64,000 nucleotides of DNA from JACKAQ01 sp965227145 (GCA_965227145.1 OZ245730.1:5394001-5458000), one strand, 5' to 3'; positions 38,284 to 47,769 are shown, counted from the stretch's first letter. Translations and numbers: made by a program. Notes: a model not told the origin generated them from the sequence alone.

Positions 38284-41172
38284 TTATCTGATTATCGCAA
38301 ATTTCCCGATGTGTTCCTGCCCTTCCGGCGTCTTCACCACGTAAATGTAAACGCCAAACGCCAACGCCTGATTTTCGAAATTCACCAGATTGAACAGCTC
38401 GTCGCCGGTGAAATTATCGTGCCGGATGCTGTTCACTTTTTCGCCGTTGATCGTGTAAATATTGATCGTGCAAACCGGCGGCAGAAACATGAAGCGAATC
38501 TGGTGAACGTTCTGAATTTCTTCCCATTCCGCGCCAACGATGTAGGGATTGGGCACTGCGCGAACTTCGCTCAGCTCAACCTGCGCCGCATCGAACGCGG
38601 TTTGGGTGAAGCCGAACCGGAACACATCGCCGTTGCTGACGCTGCGGAAAGATTCGATGCGCACGATGTCGCCGGGTTGCGGCGGCGTGCGATCGGTGTC
38701 GGCAGGTGCGTTGGAAATATTCACCTGAAAGGGAAAATCCTGCGGGAAAACCGCGTCCAGCGATTCGCCGATTTGCGGATCGGGATAATCTACTGCGAGG
38801 ATGAAAATCAGTTCGCCCTCATCCCACTGACCGTTGGTGTTGCTGTCCTGCACTTCAAACGCGACGCGCCGTTCGCTGTCGCCGGTGACGTCCCACACTT
38901 CAAAATTAACCGGGAAAACTGCAGTGGAAACGGTTGGCGGTCCCCAACTGAAGGCTGTCGATGTGCCGTTGGTAAAGCGGATTTCGAAATCCCGGGAGCG
39001 ATTTTCCAGCGATGACGTGTTGAATTCCGCCACATTTACAAACCACGATCCGCTGCTGTCGATATTCGCGCCGCCGAGAACGTTTTTGCCGAAAGCGTCG
39101 GTAACGGCTTTCACGCCGCCGATTTTGCCTTCGGATTCGACCGACACCTGAAAACCGTCGATCACCGGATTGTCATCAAAATTGAGCGGCAGATTGAATG
39201 CCAGCGTATCGCCGAGCGTGGCGTTCACCAGCCGGAAGCTGGTCGCCGGTGTGCCGTTGAAATGCAGCTCGTAATTGTCGGTCGGTAAATTTTCTTCATC
39301 GATAATATTGATGGCCACTTCGCCTTTTCCGTTGCCGGAGCTCTGGCTCAATCCGTCCACCGCTGCGGGAATTTTCCCGCTGTAATCGGGTCGCGGTGTG
39401 ATCGTCACAAAATTGCGGTCGGCGGTGCTGGTGCCGCGGGCGGTTTCCAGCGAATAAATGATGTCGTCCCCGCGATCATACGACACAATTGTGTATGAAT
39501 AGCGGATGCCGTTTTTCACATTGTTGTCCACAAATGTGTGACGAACACCGGTATCGTCGCCCAAATAAGTGAACGGATTTTGCGGATCGAACCCGCTGAT
39601 GCCGTTATCCAGATCGAACTGGGCAACCGGCTGATAGGTAATCAAATTGCCCTGCACATCGGTCACTTCCGTGCCCCAGGTTTGCCCGTTATCCTGGCTG
39701 CGATAGACGCGATATCCCTCAAAATCGATCTCGCCGGTGAAGGCATCCGGCACGCGTTCGGAAATATCGTCCCAATAAAGGGTCACTTTTCCGTCGCCGG
39801 GAATGGCGGAAAGCGTGGGTGCCGGCGGCGCCGTCGGACCGATAAATTTGAAATTATACATCTCCTGCGCCTGATTCACCTGCTTGATAAGATCGGCATC
39901 GGTTTCGCCCACAGCTACCGCAATCGTGTATTTTACGACTTCGCCCGGCGCGAATGTGAACGGGCCGGTGGCAAATATATACACCCAGTCCACTTTGCCG
40001 AAGGATTGCACCAGCGCGATATCATCGATCATCGGGTTGCTGCCGTGAAAATAATTGTCGGAAAATCCGGCCAAATCCGCGTCGCCGGGATTGCCGGAGA
40101 TGATCGGCCACAAAATTTTGTCATCGGTCGGGCCGGCGTCTTCGTAATAATGAAACGTGGTGACGCCCATATCTTTCGGCGTTTCGAAAATGGCGGTGCC
40201 GAAGGAATAATCTTCCGTGACGCCAACGGCATTCGGTCGGGTTGCGCCGCCGATATCGCCGTCAAAATCGCGCTGGATAATCAGATCGGGAATATCCGGG
40301 TTGCTGAAGGTGGGATCGGGCGCGAGCAAAATTTCTTCACCGTGATCGCTGCAATCGGGATCGAGATAAAATCCGACGAAACAGCTATCGAGCTGCCGCC
40401 CGCTTTTGTTGTGAATGAAAAATTCGTAAAACTGGAATTTATCCGCGTACGGGCGACCGTAGCTGTAGGCCATCATTTCCACTTCGATGCCGAGGGGATT
40501 GCCAAGCTGGTTGTTCGAATCGTCGAACACGGCGTACACATCGCGGTCGGATGCAAATTCACCTTCAACTTCCTCGCCGGTGGTGGCATCGCGGCGGAAG
40601 TAGCCGGGCCAAAAATGTTCGCCGTTTTCATCCACCGGCCAAGTGATCGGCAAATCGCTGTGCGCCAGATACGGCGTGGTCGGGTTATCCGGCGGATAAA
40701 GCAGTTGCGCTTCGGGTGTCGGATCGTTCGCGGGATTGTAATGGGTTGCGCCATACGAACCGTCTTTTGCCACCCAATCCTCGTTATCGTTTTCCGTCCA
40801 TCCGTCGATCACGTTGCCGTTGTTGCCGTTTCTGGTGTTTTCCGGCGTTGCAAAAAACAGCGCAAAATCGTCGGTCAGCCCAGTGAAATTTTTGCGCGGA
40901 TAGCGGAAATCGTAAAAAAACTGGGTGGGCGCGTTGCCGACATCCTCGTATCGCGTATCGGTGATCTGCCCGTAATTCATGGTCAGATTTTGCAACTGAC
41001 CTTTGTCCAGCACGCCAACCGCTTCATCGGCAAATCCGCTCACTTTTCGCAGCGATTTTTTGGGGCGTTTGGACTGCACATCGTCCACTTCTTTGTTGGC
41101 AGTCTGGGCAAATCCACCACCAAAAACCGATGCCAGCAGCATGATGAAAATTGTTTTTGCAAACCATTTCAT
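38284..41172 (-). CDS. large exported protein with FnIII-like and C-terminal FlgD-like domain
   Basis: A 962-residue exported protein: signal peptide (1-22, ending G-G-F-A-Q), a long N-terminal region rich in Asp and aromatic residues (about 40-440), a fibronectin type III-like domain (about 450-570; K-V-T-L-Y-W-D-D and F-E-G-Y-R-V-Y-R-S), and a C-terminal domain starting V-R-A-V-P-N-P-Y-I-V-G with I-Y-T-I-N-G-E-K-V, ending K-F-A-I-I-R. That end is of the FlgD-like/T9SS sorting type. No enzymatic motif was recognised. AAAGGAT precedes the ATG. It lies between a TonB-dependent receptor and a PorV-like gene. Confidence 0.85.
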   Translation of the reverse strand: MKWFAKTIFIMLLASVFGGGFAQTANKEVDDVQSKRPKKSLRKVSGFADEAVGVLDKGQLQNLTMNYGQITDTRYEDVGNAPTQFFYDFRYPRKNFTGLTDDFALFFATPENTRNGNNGNVIDGWTENDNEDWVAKDGSYGATHYNPANDPTPEAQLLYPPDNPTTPYLAHSDLPITWPVDENGEHFWPGYFRRDATTGEEVEGEFASDRDVYAVFDDSNNQLGNPLGIEVEMMAYSYGRPYADKFQFYEFFIHNKSGRQLDSCFVGFYLDPDCSDHGEEILLAPDPTFSNPDIPDLIIQRDFDGDIGGATRPNAVGVTEDYSFGTAIFETPKDMGVTTFHYYEDAGPTDDKILWPIISGNPGDADLAGFSDNYFHGSNPMIDDIALVQSFGKVDWVYIFATGPFTFAPGEVVKYTIAVAVGETDADLIKQVNQAQEMYNFKFIGPTAPPAPTLSAIPGDGKVTLYWDDISERVPDAFTGEIDFEGYRVYRSQDNGQTWGTEVTDVQGNLITYQPVAQFDLDNGISGFDPQNPFTYLGDDTGVRHTFVDNNVKNGIRYSYTIVSYDRGDDIIYSLETARGTSTADRNFVTITPRPDYSGKIPAAVDGLSQSSGNGKGEVAINIIDEENLPTDNYELHFNGTPATSFRLVNATLGDTLAFNLPLNFDDNPVIDGFQVSVESEGKIGGVKAVTDAFGKNVLGGANIDSSGSWFVNVAEFNTSSLENRSRDFEIRFTNGTSTAFSWGPPTVSTAVFPVNFEVWDVTGDSERRVAFEVQDSNTNGQWDEGELIFILAVDYPDPQIGESLDAVFPQDFPFQVNISNAPADTDRTPPQPGDIVRIESFRSVSNGDVFRFGFTQTAFDAAQVELSEVRAVPNPYIVGAEWEEIQNVHQIRFMFLPPVCTINIYTINGEKVNSIRHDNFTGDELFNLVNFENQALAFGVYIYVVKTPEGQEHIGKFAIIR

Positions 41173-41252
41173 GAGATGTTATCCTTTTTAAAAACAGCTA
41201 ATTACAACCGCGTTTCGAATCAAAATTTTTCAAGTAACGAATAAAAAACACT

Positions 41253-41301
41253 GGAGATTCCTGCCTGCGCGCCGAAGGCGCTCCTTTGGAGCAGGAATGA
41301 C
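41253..41301. repeat. REP-like palindrome with expanded loop
   Basis: GGAGATTCCTGC at 41253-41264 and GCAGGAATGAC at 41291-41301 pair, but the loop contains nested palindromes (GCGCCGAAGGCGC and CTCCTTTGGAG) not found in the other copies. Confidence 0.75.
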
Positions 41302-41320
41302 AAAAAAATAAGTATTTATC

Positions 41321-41349
41321 TGTCACCCCTGCGCATGCAGGGGTCTCCC
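41321..41349. repeat. REP-like palindrome, CCCCTGC variant
   Basis: TGTCACCCCTGC and GCAGGGGTCTCCC, arms ACCCCTGC/GCAGGGGT around GCAT, 20 bases after the previous copy. Confidence 0.8.
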
Positions 41350-41384
41350 GATGCCACCACGAACATTATTTGTTTTAAATCGCA

Positions 41385-44114
41385 TCAAAACCGGAAAACG
41401 ACACCGGTGCGAACGGTGCGACGAATGTCCACGTTTTCCGGGTTCGCCTGCCGGTCGTTGCTCTGGATGGAGGTATCGCCAGCGTCCCAGGGATCGCCGG
41501 TTTGCGTCCATACGCGCAGCACGTTGATGTGATCGAAAATGTTTTCAACCCGCAGATACCAGTCGATATCCGCATCAAACAGGTTGAAGCGTTTGTTCAG
41601 CCGCAAATCCACCTGATTCACCCACGGTTTGCGGGCGGAGTTGCGCTCCGGCACGATGGTCGCATCCGGGTTTCGCGACGATGGCGTGTACGGCAAACCA
41701 CTGGCAGCGCGGAGCAGGAAATTCGCGGTGAGATTTCCCAACGGATGAAATCCGCCAAGTTCCGGGCCAAAATCACGGGGCAACCCGATATCCAGATTAA
41801 CGTTAAAGCTGTGCCGCCGGTCGAAATCCAGCGGGAAATTGCGGTTCGGACGCAAAAACGCATCGTCCTCGCGATAGAGCGTGTAGCCTTCCAACGGATC
41901 GGATTCGTTGCCCTGCGCAATCATCAGCGTGTAGTTCAGCGATCCGGCAAAATAGTTGCTGTAGCGTTTGTTCAGCGTAACGTCCACGCCCTGCACGCGA
42001 CCGTAATCGGCATTCACAAACACGGTGTAATCCCTGCCGGAAAAATAGTAGAAACTGGAAATCAGGTTATCGATATCTTTGTAATATGCGGTCACCTCGA
42101 GGGCGTAATCGGCGCCGAGCTGCTGTTTGATGCCTGCCTCGAACGCGGTGGTTTCCTCCGGCTCCAGCCCCGGATTGCCGATCAGCGGATCGTTCGCCAG
42201 CAAATCAGCCAACCCGTTGTTGCGATACAAATCGTAATAACGAGGAATCTGGAAAAACTGCCCGTATGCGAAATGGAACACGGTTGTCGCAGAAATCGGG
42301 TGTGCTAAACCGACGCGCGGACTGAATTTATAGCGAACCGGCACATTTTCTTCCGGCACGGTGATGATGCTGGTTTCGCCTGTGCCGGAAGTGATCGTTT
42401 GCAGAATTCGCCCCGGATCGCTGAAATAAGTGTCCTTCGCATCGAACATATCGAAACGCAACCCGAGATTGACAATCAGGAATGACAACTCAATTTTATC
42501 CTGTAGATACGCCGCAAATTCGACCGGTTTTTGCTCGAAAAATTCCAACTGTTCGCGCGGCGGCATGCCCACGCGATGCCGAAAAATGGTGTGTTGCCGC
42601 AGCTCAATACCGGTTTTCACCTGATTATAGCGGTTCATCTGACTGATCACATCCACATCGAAATCCAGCGTGGTGGAATGGGTGTTGCGCCAATAGCGCA
42701 CGTCGCCGATCTGGAAACTGCCGTCCAATCCCTGATAAAATCCGCGCGTGAGATAATCGCTGGAAATCAACTCGCCGCTGTTCGGATCGGTGACGACCGA
42801 GCGTCCCGGCACGTAATTGCGCTCTGCGTTGTAAATTCGCGAGAGGCTCACGTTGTAAAATGTGGATTTCGACAGCGTGTGGGTAATTTTCCCGGTGAAA
42901 CGGGTTTTCAGGTCGCGGCTGATCGGGTAGCTGCCGATCTCCGGCTCGCTGTTCGCAAAAAATTGCCAATATTTGTATTGGTGATTGTAATCCTGATACC
43001 ACAGCGTTGACCAATCCGCGTTCAACTGGAATTTGAGCGTCGGCAAAATATTGACGGTCAGTTTGGATGACAGCACGCGATCCAGCTCGAAGCCGTAGGG
43101 CAGCGGGCTTTCCTCATTCCGGAACGTTCCGGCGACAAAAAAATGGGCGTTGTTGCCAAACCCCGGCACCGGACCGCTGACGCTGGCGTTCAATTTCCCG
43201 GCAACATCCACACCGACAATATTTCCGGTGATCGAGTTATCGAACAGATCGAAATCACGATAGGCGGATTCGCCATTGCTGCGCACGAGATCGCGGAAAT
43301 CGGATTGCTGATCGGGCGTGAGCGATTTTACATCGTCGAGCTGCAACTGCCAGTCCGCCTGATGATAGGGCGAGCTGTTCAACTGCGCCGATTCGTACTG
43401 CAGCTTGAATTTGTATTCCGGGCTGCCTTCTTTGGTGACGATGTTCACCACGCCGGAAAGCGCGTTGCCATATTCCGCGTTGAACGTGCCGGAAATGACT
43501 TCCATTTCCTGAATCGCTTCCACATCCACATTGCCACCGAGACTGTTATCGAACGGATTGCGAACGTAGGTGCCATCCACCAGATAGGTCACTTCGCCGA
43601 GGCGACCGCCGCGAATGTGGATGCCGCCATCTTCATCGCGGGTAACGCCGGACTGGATTGCCAGCACTTCGTTGAGGGTGGAAACGGGCAGTTTGTCGGC
43701 AATTTGCGAACCGTCGATCACCGAGCGTTTGGAGGTGATATCCTTCTGGATCATCGGGCGTTCCGCCACAACGGTGATCGCGTTCTCCAGTTGCACGGTG
43801 GTTTCCTGCATCGGCACCCGCACCTCGGTGGTTTGGTCCACCGACACATTCACGTTGCGATATTCCACAGTTTGGTAACCGATATAGCTGATCTGCAGCG
43901 TGTAGCTGCCCGGCGGAACGTTTGTGATAAAAAAGTAGCCGTCCGCATCGGTTGCCGCGCCGGTGCCCAATTCCAAAATCGCCACGTTTACGCCAACCAA
44001 TGGCTCGCCGTCGCGTTGCTGGGTCACCGTCCCGACGATTTTACCGGTTGTCCCGGCGAAAACCGATCCTGCTATCATCAACAAAAACAGGCAGTTGATA
44101 ACTTTTTTTAACAT
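41385..44114 (-). CDS. TonB-dependent receptor with carboxypeptidase-regulatory-like N-domain
   Basis: A 909-residue outer-membrane receptor: signal peptide (1-20), a CarboxypepD_reg-like beta-sandwich (about 23-105; I-V-G-T-V-T-Q-Q-R-D-G-E-P-L-V-G-V-N-V), plug domain (about 120-230; L-N-E-V-L-A-I-Q-S-G-V and I-H-I-R-G-G-R), then a 22-strand-type barrel ending V-V-F-R-F. It probably imports or secretes a large substrate with TonB energy, or acts as a surface anchor. The ATG at 44114 is chosen because GGAGA precedes it; an upstream frame reaches through a REP-like repeat. It leads the receptor / exported protein / PorV-like group. Confidence 0.93.
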   Translation of the reverse strand: MLKKVINCLFLLMIAGSVFAGTTGKIVGTVTQQRDGEPLVGVNVAILELGTGAATDADGYFFITNVPPGSYTLQISYIGYQTVEYRNVNVSVDQTTEVRVPMQETTVQLENAITVVAERPMIQKDITSKRSVIDGSQIADKLPVSTLNEVLAIQSGVTRDEDGGIHIRGGRLGEVTYLVDGTYVRNPFDNSLGGNVDVEAIQEMEVISGTFNAEYGNALSGVVNIVTKEGSPEYKFKLQYESAQLNSSPYHQADWQLQLDDVKSLTPDQQSDFRDLVRSNGESAYRDFDLFDNSITGNIVGVDVAGKLNASVSGPVPGFGNNAHFFVAGTFRNEESPLPYGFELDRVLSSKLTVNILPTLKFQLNADWSTLWYQDYNHQYKYWQFFANSEPEIGSYPISRDLKTRFTGKITHTLSKSTFYNVSLSRIYNAERNYVPGRSVVTDPNSGELISSDYLTRGFYQGLDGSFQIGDVRYWRNTHSTTLDFDVDVISQMNRYNQVKTGIELRQHTIFRHRVGMPPREQLEFFEQKPVEFAAYLQDKIELSFLIVNLGLRFDMFDAKDTYFSDPGRILQTITSGTGETSIITVPEENVPVRYKFSPRVGLAHPISATTVFHFAYGQFFQIPRYYDLYRNNGLADLLANDPLIGNPGLEPEETTAFEAGIKQQLGADYALEVTAYYKDIDNLISSFYYFSGRDYTVFVNADYGRVQGVDVTLNKRYSNYFAGSLNYTLMIAQGNESDPLEGYTLYREDDAFLRPNRNFPLDFDRRHSFNVNLDIGLPRDFGPELGGFHPLGNLTANFLLRAASGLPYTPSSRNPDATIVPERNSARKPWVNQVDLRLNKRFNLFDADIDWYLRVENIFDHINVLRVWTQTGDPWDAGDTSIQSNDRQANPENVDIRRTVRTGVVFRF

Positions 44115-44209
44115 TGTTATCTCCGTTAAAATACAGTGTTTGGGTGGTAAAGTGTTTTGGAGTGTCCGGCAATTGTGATTTTGACGCAAACCGTTTACAG
44201 AAAACCGCC

Positions 44210-44237
44210 GGGAGCCCCCTGCCTTCGCAGGGGTGAC
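44210..44237. repeat. REP-like palindrome, CCCCTGC variant
   Basis: GGGAGCCCCCTGC and GCAGGGGTGAC, arms CCCCTGC/GCAGGGG around CTTC, between the TonB-dependent receptor start and the BNR gene end. Confidence 0.8.
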
Positions 44238-44244
44238 CATGCTT

Positions 44245-44272
44245 TGTCATTCCTGCGAAAGCAGGAATCTCC
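44245..44272. repeat. REP-like palindrome
   Basis: TGTCATTCCTGC and GCAGGAATCTCC around GAAA, arms ATTCCTGC/GCAGGAAT, seven bases after the preceding copy and in the opposite orientation. Confidence 0.85.
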
Positions 44273-44370
44273 GATTGAAAAGGACGCGTTGACAACCACA
44301 AACCAACACAAAAACACAATACCACTCAAACACTCAATCACTTTACCACATCAACACAATAACACCAAAT

Positions 44371-45912
44371 TTACCGCACCAACAACATTTTGCGGGTGAG
44401 CGTTTGTTTATCGCTGCTGAGGCGATAGAAATAAACGCCGCTGGACACCGGATTTCCGGCATCGTTGCGGGCATCCCAAACGGATGTGTATTCGCCCACA
44501 GTGTAATTGCGATTGGCCAATGAACGCACTTTTTCGCCCAAAATATTGAAAATGTTCAGTTCATATTCACCGGCATTCAAAATATTAAAACTGATGTTGG
44601 TGCTCGGGTTGAACGGATTCGGGTAGTTTTGCGCCAACGAAAATTCACCGGGGATTTGGGTTTGCAAATCATCCAAACCTAAAACAGCGTCCAGTGGCAC
44701 ATACCCGTAAATCACCGACAGAGAATCCGGATCGTTCTGGTTGACAAAATAACTTTCCCGCCAGGCCATGGCAATTCCGTCGCCGGTCACCCGGGAATCC
44801 ATTCCCTGATAGCCTGCGTCATGATTTGGGCGGCTCAGGGTAATTTGGTCTGTCCAGGTTACGCCACCATCTTTGGAGCCTACGAGCGCAATTTCATCGA
44901 TGCCAATAGTATCCTGCGGAACGGCACGCTGGTATGCGACATACAGATATTCATTGGCATCAATAACGATCGATGGTCTTGTTGCATCAAATCCTGTATC
45001 TACAGCGGTATTAAAAGAACTCGGCCAGGATTGATCACCCCATGCTTTTTGTTTGATCTGCAAGCCATATACACCCGAAATTCTTCCCCGCCACACGATA
45101 TGGATATTATCTGAATTATCCAGCACAGCCCAGGAATAGCGGTTATTGGTCGTCACTGTATCCGTAACAACCATTTCACCGGACCATTGTGTTCCGTCAA
45201 ATTGGTTCATGAAAATATCATCCGTCACCTGAGATTCAAACCATGTGGCCACCATTTTGCCGTTGCTGCCCCGCGCCAGATTCACCCGTGCAGTTTCAAT
45301 ACTGGTGCCGCCAATAACGCCGTCCGCAGAAGACAGGGTGTCGGGAGCAGCGCTCCAGGTTGAACCCGCATCATTGCTTCGAGTACAGAGAACCCATTCT
45401 GCACCATCTGATTCACTATCGGTATTCCAAACGACAAAAACTTCACCAGTGCTACCCACAGAAACGTTGGGCTCTTCTGATTTTAGGGTATTGCCGGATA
45501 AATCTGCCGGGGCAGACCATGTGCTTCCATTATACATTGAAAACATTACTGCATAATTGCTGGAGGCATCCGCTCTTTGTTGCCAGACGACGAAAAGATT
45601 TCCATTGTCATCTGCGGCAATTGCGGTATTGCTGGCCGTTCCACCTGCAGGATTGTTGGATAACGCAACGGGCGGAAACCAGGTTTGAAATGCATCATCG
45701 TATTGAGAATACACAATCTGTCCGTTCGCATCCGGGTCTGCCCAAACGACAAATAGTTTTCCATCACTTGTTCGGGCAACATGGCTGCCGTGATTGTAAT
45801 ACATCGCATTTGCGCTTACAACCGGGCCGGCAACTTCTGACGTGGTTATCTGGGAAAAAGCAGTACCCATAAATAAAAGCAAAACAGATAATACTGCGGT
45901 AAATTTGGACAT
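44371..45912 (-). CDS. secreted BNR/sialidase-like repeat protein with T9SS sorting domain
   Basis: A 513-residue secreted protein: signal peptide (1-21, ending A-F-S-Q), a body of repeated W-x-x-P and S-x-D-x-G-x-T-W-S segments as in BNR/sialidase-fold propellers (about 25-410), and a C-terminal sorting domain starting F-S-L-A-Q-N-Y-P-N-P-F-N-P-S with W-D-A-R-N-D-A-G-N-P-V-S-S-G-V-Y. Whether it has glycosidase activity is unclear; no certain catalytic set was seen. The ATG at 45912 is favoured because GGAGG lies five bases before it. It follows the lone receiver-domain gene by 20 bases and is probably co-transcribed. Confidence 0.88.
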   Translation of the reverse strand: MSKFTAVLSVLLLFMGTAFSQITTSEVAGPVVSANAMYYNHGSHVARTSDGKLFVVWADPDANGQIVYSQYDDAFQTWFPPVALSNNPAGGTASNTAIAADDNGNLFVVWQQRADASSNYAVMFSMYNGSTWSAPADLSGNTLKSEEPNVSVGSTGEVFVVWNTDSESDGAEWVLCTRSNDAGSTWSAAPDTLSSADGVIGGTSIETARVNLARGSNGKMVATWFESQVTDDIFMNQFDGTQWSGEMVVTDTVTTNNRYSWAVLDNSDNIHIVWRGRISGVYGLQIKQKAWGDQSWPSSFNTAVDTGFDATRPSIVIDANEYLYVAYQRAVPQDTIGIDEIALVGSKDGGVTWTDQITLSRPNHDAGYQGMDSRVTGDGIAMAWRESYFVNQNDPDSLSVIYGYVPLDAVLGLDDLQTQIPGEFSLAQNYPNPFNPSTNISFNILNAGEYELNIFNILGEKVRSLANRNYTVGEYTSVWDARNDAGNPVSSGVYFYRLSSDKQTLTRKMLLVR

Positions 45913-45932
45913 TATTACCTCCATTAAGTTGG

Positions 45933-46310
45933 TTATTTGGTATAAAATGGCATCAAAAAATGTTGAATTCGCTCAATAATGGTTCGAAATGGCAAATCTT
46001 TGGAAATAATCTCGAGCTTGATATCGTTCAGCGCTTCGAAATCGATCAGCTCCTTTGCGGTTTCGGGATGCGATGTGAGCACGATGGTCGGAACCAATTG
46101 TTGCCGCGATTGCAGCATGCTGATAAATTCGTAGCCCGGCAGGTGTGGCAGCATCAAATCAACAATCAGCAAATCGAAACGGATATTATCGAACATCTCA
46201 GCGGCTTTCAGCGGATTTTCGTATTCCTGCACATCGTGACCCGCTTTTTTAAGCGCGAACCGCAACGCATTCCGGATGGTTTTTTCATCTTCGAGAATCA
46301 GAATTTTCAT
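45933..46310 (-). CDS. single-domain response regulator receiver protein
   Basis: A 125-residue CheY-like protein: M-K-I-L-I-L-E-D-E-K, phospho-acceptor Asp in L-L-I-V-D-L-M-L-P near residue 52, T-I-V-L-T-S-H near 78 and S-K-D-L-P near 103 with the conserved Lys. It has no output domain. AAGGAA precedes the ATG. It stands between two secreted-protein genes and 175 bases downstream of the propeller-kinase operon, so it could be a phosphorelay partner for that kinase or for the orphan hybrid kinase at 27.8 kb; this is inference. Confidence 0.93.
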   Translation of the reverse strand: MKILILEDEKTIRNALRFALKKAGHDVQEYENPLKAAEMFDNIRFDLLIVDLMLPHLPGYEFISMLQSRQQLVPTIVLTSHPETAKELIDFEALNDIKLEIISKDLPFRTIIERIQHFLMPFYTK

Positions 46311-46436
46311 CAATACTTCCTTTAGTAGCAGTGTGTTCTATTGAACAAAAGCAGTGCCACTATCGGAAAATGAGCGATAAGCAATGAAATAATAATGGGT
46401 TACGAATATATTGATCCGGGTGGATAAAAACCTGGC

Positions 46437-46483
46437 GTGAAATGGAATTCACATTTAATCGATAAATGTGAATTCCATTTCAC
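46437..46483. promoter_or_regulatory. 47-bp near-perfect hairpin after the secreted protein gene
   Basis: GTGAAATGGAATTCACATTT followed by A (46437-46457) is exactly reverse complementary to 46463-46483, with loop ATCGA. It starts three bases after the stop codon of the preceding gene. On the minus strand a GTTTTTAT run comes a few bases later, so it could be a terminator or a 3' protective structure; a protein-binding palindrome is also possible. Confidence 0.7.
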
Positions 46484-46485
46484 AA

Positions 46486-47769
46486 TCATTTGGTGAGAAA
46501 CAGCGGCAACACCTGCTGTCCGGTCGCGCTGCGGAGCTGTGCGAAATAGCTGCCACCGCTCCAGTTTGCGGCGTTCACGGTGAAAGCATGTTCGCCGGGC
46601 GCGAATTGTCCGGCGGCAACCGTTTGCACCTCGCGACCCAGATTATCAAAAATTTTCAGCGAAATTTCCGCGGATGTTTCCAGCGAGAAAACGAGCGTGG
46701 TGGTAGGATTAAACGGATTGGGATATGCCGAAAACAGCCCGAACGTTTCCGGCTGAACCGGCTGCGGCGCAATTGCGGTTACCGGCTGGATATTCGCGTT
46801 CAGCGCGGCAATCAGCTTGCTGTATAGCGAATAATTATCGCGGATATTTCGCGATTGCTCGATATGCATAAAATAACCGTTGGGCGTGGTTGCCGCCTGA
46901 TTGCAGGGATTGCTGCTGCCGTTGGTGAATCGCCCCTGCGTGTTGGTGCCGCCGGTCAACGAGCAGGAAGATGTGCCGTCACCGGCAACTGAGGCGGTCA
47001 CGCCACCGGAATTCAGCAGGTGCGCTTTGATGTCCAGCAAAATTTGAGTGGGTGTATTGCCCACGCCGCTGCTCATAAAAAAGTTTGGGCAACTGCTCTG
47101 CGCATGACCGTGTAAGTTAATAGAATACAATTGGTTAACCCGAATCGTCACAACCTCGTGAAACAGCTGAAACAGCGCATTTTCGAAATGCGCCATATCC
47201 GAAACGCGATAGGGCTGGCTGCTTCCGCCGCAGGCACTTGTGGTGCCGCTGCAACTCGATTCCTCCGAATTGGCACAGCGATGCGTACCGCTCATCAGCA
47301 AAAAACGCGCGCCGGTTTCCCGGAACACATCCGCGCCTTCGCGATGCGTGTTGGTATCGTATCGCGCATGCGGCACCTCGATGGCAACTTCCCGCAGATA
47401 ATCCGGATTCACCAAAAACGTTCCCCAGCCGCGCGCGATCGGCGCATTTTCTTTGAGCATGTAAAACACCCGGTTTTGGTAGCCGGTATCGGTAAATTCG
47501 ATGAGCTGGTAATAGGGAAAATCCGCTTTCACGATGCTGTCCGCCCGCAGAAATTCCGCATCAACGAGCGTGTTGAACAAAACTGACCATTTTTGGAGGG
47601 TGGCAAAGGAGGGAATCACAAAACCGTTGCTGCCGGAGCCCGGCATCGCGCTGACGATGGATACAATTTCGCTTTTCAGATCGCCCGAAACCTGGGGAAT
47701 TTGCGCGCCGGCGCTCAGGCAAATCGCGAAAACCATCGTCGCGAAAAAATGTTTAGCTCGTGTCATCAT
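46486..47769 (-). CDS. secreted putative zinc amidohydrolase with T9SS sorting domain
   Basis: A 427-residue secreted protein: signal peptide (about 1-22, ending S-A-G-A-Q), a body with candidate metal or active-site segments E-V-P-H-A-R-Y-D, R-E-G-A-D-V-F-R-E, S-I-N-L-H-G-H and a final H-I-E-Q-S-R-N-I-R-D. The order His, Glu, His, Glu resembles N-formylglutamate amidohydrolase / poly-gamma-glutamate hydrolase-type folds, but this is a weak match. Six or more cysteines lie in the middle, unusual for the family. The C-terminal F-S-A-Y-P-N-P-F-N-P-T is a sorting domain. It overlaps the NtrC gene by 17 bases. Confidence 0.75.
   Translation of the reverse strand: MMTRAKHFFATMVFAICLSAGAQIPQVSGDLKSEIVSIVSAMPGSGSNGFVIPSFATLQKWSVLFNTLVDAEFLRADSIVKADFPYYQLIEFTDTGYQNRVFYMLKENAPIARGWGTFLVNPDYLREVAIEVPHARYDTNTHREGADVFRETGARFLLMSGTHRCANSEESSCSGTTSACGGSSQPYRVSDMAHFENALFQLFHEVVTIRVNQLYSINLHGHAQSSCPNFFMSSGVGNTPTQILLDIKAHLLNSGGVTASVAGDGTSSCSLTGGTNTQGRFTNGSSNPCNQAATTPNGYFMHIEQSRNIRDNYSLYSKLIAALNANIQPVTAIAPQPVQPETFGLFSAYPNPFNPTTTLVFSLETSAEISLKIFDNLGREVQTVAAGQFAPGEHAFTVNAANWSGGSYFAQLRSATGQQVLPLFLTK

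Noticed and set aside
39538..41244. 568-residue open frame on the plus strand
   Set aside because: It is antisense to the 962-residue exported protein, whose frame has signal peptide, domain structure and a ribosome-binding site. The plus-strand frame has no protein-like features and is a shadow of codon bias.
43143..44111. 322-residue plus-strand frame
   Set aside because: Antisense to the TonB-dependent receptor's plug and N-domain; no family-like sequence.
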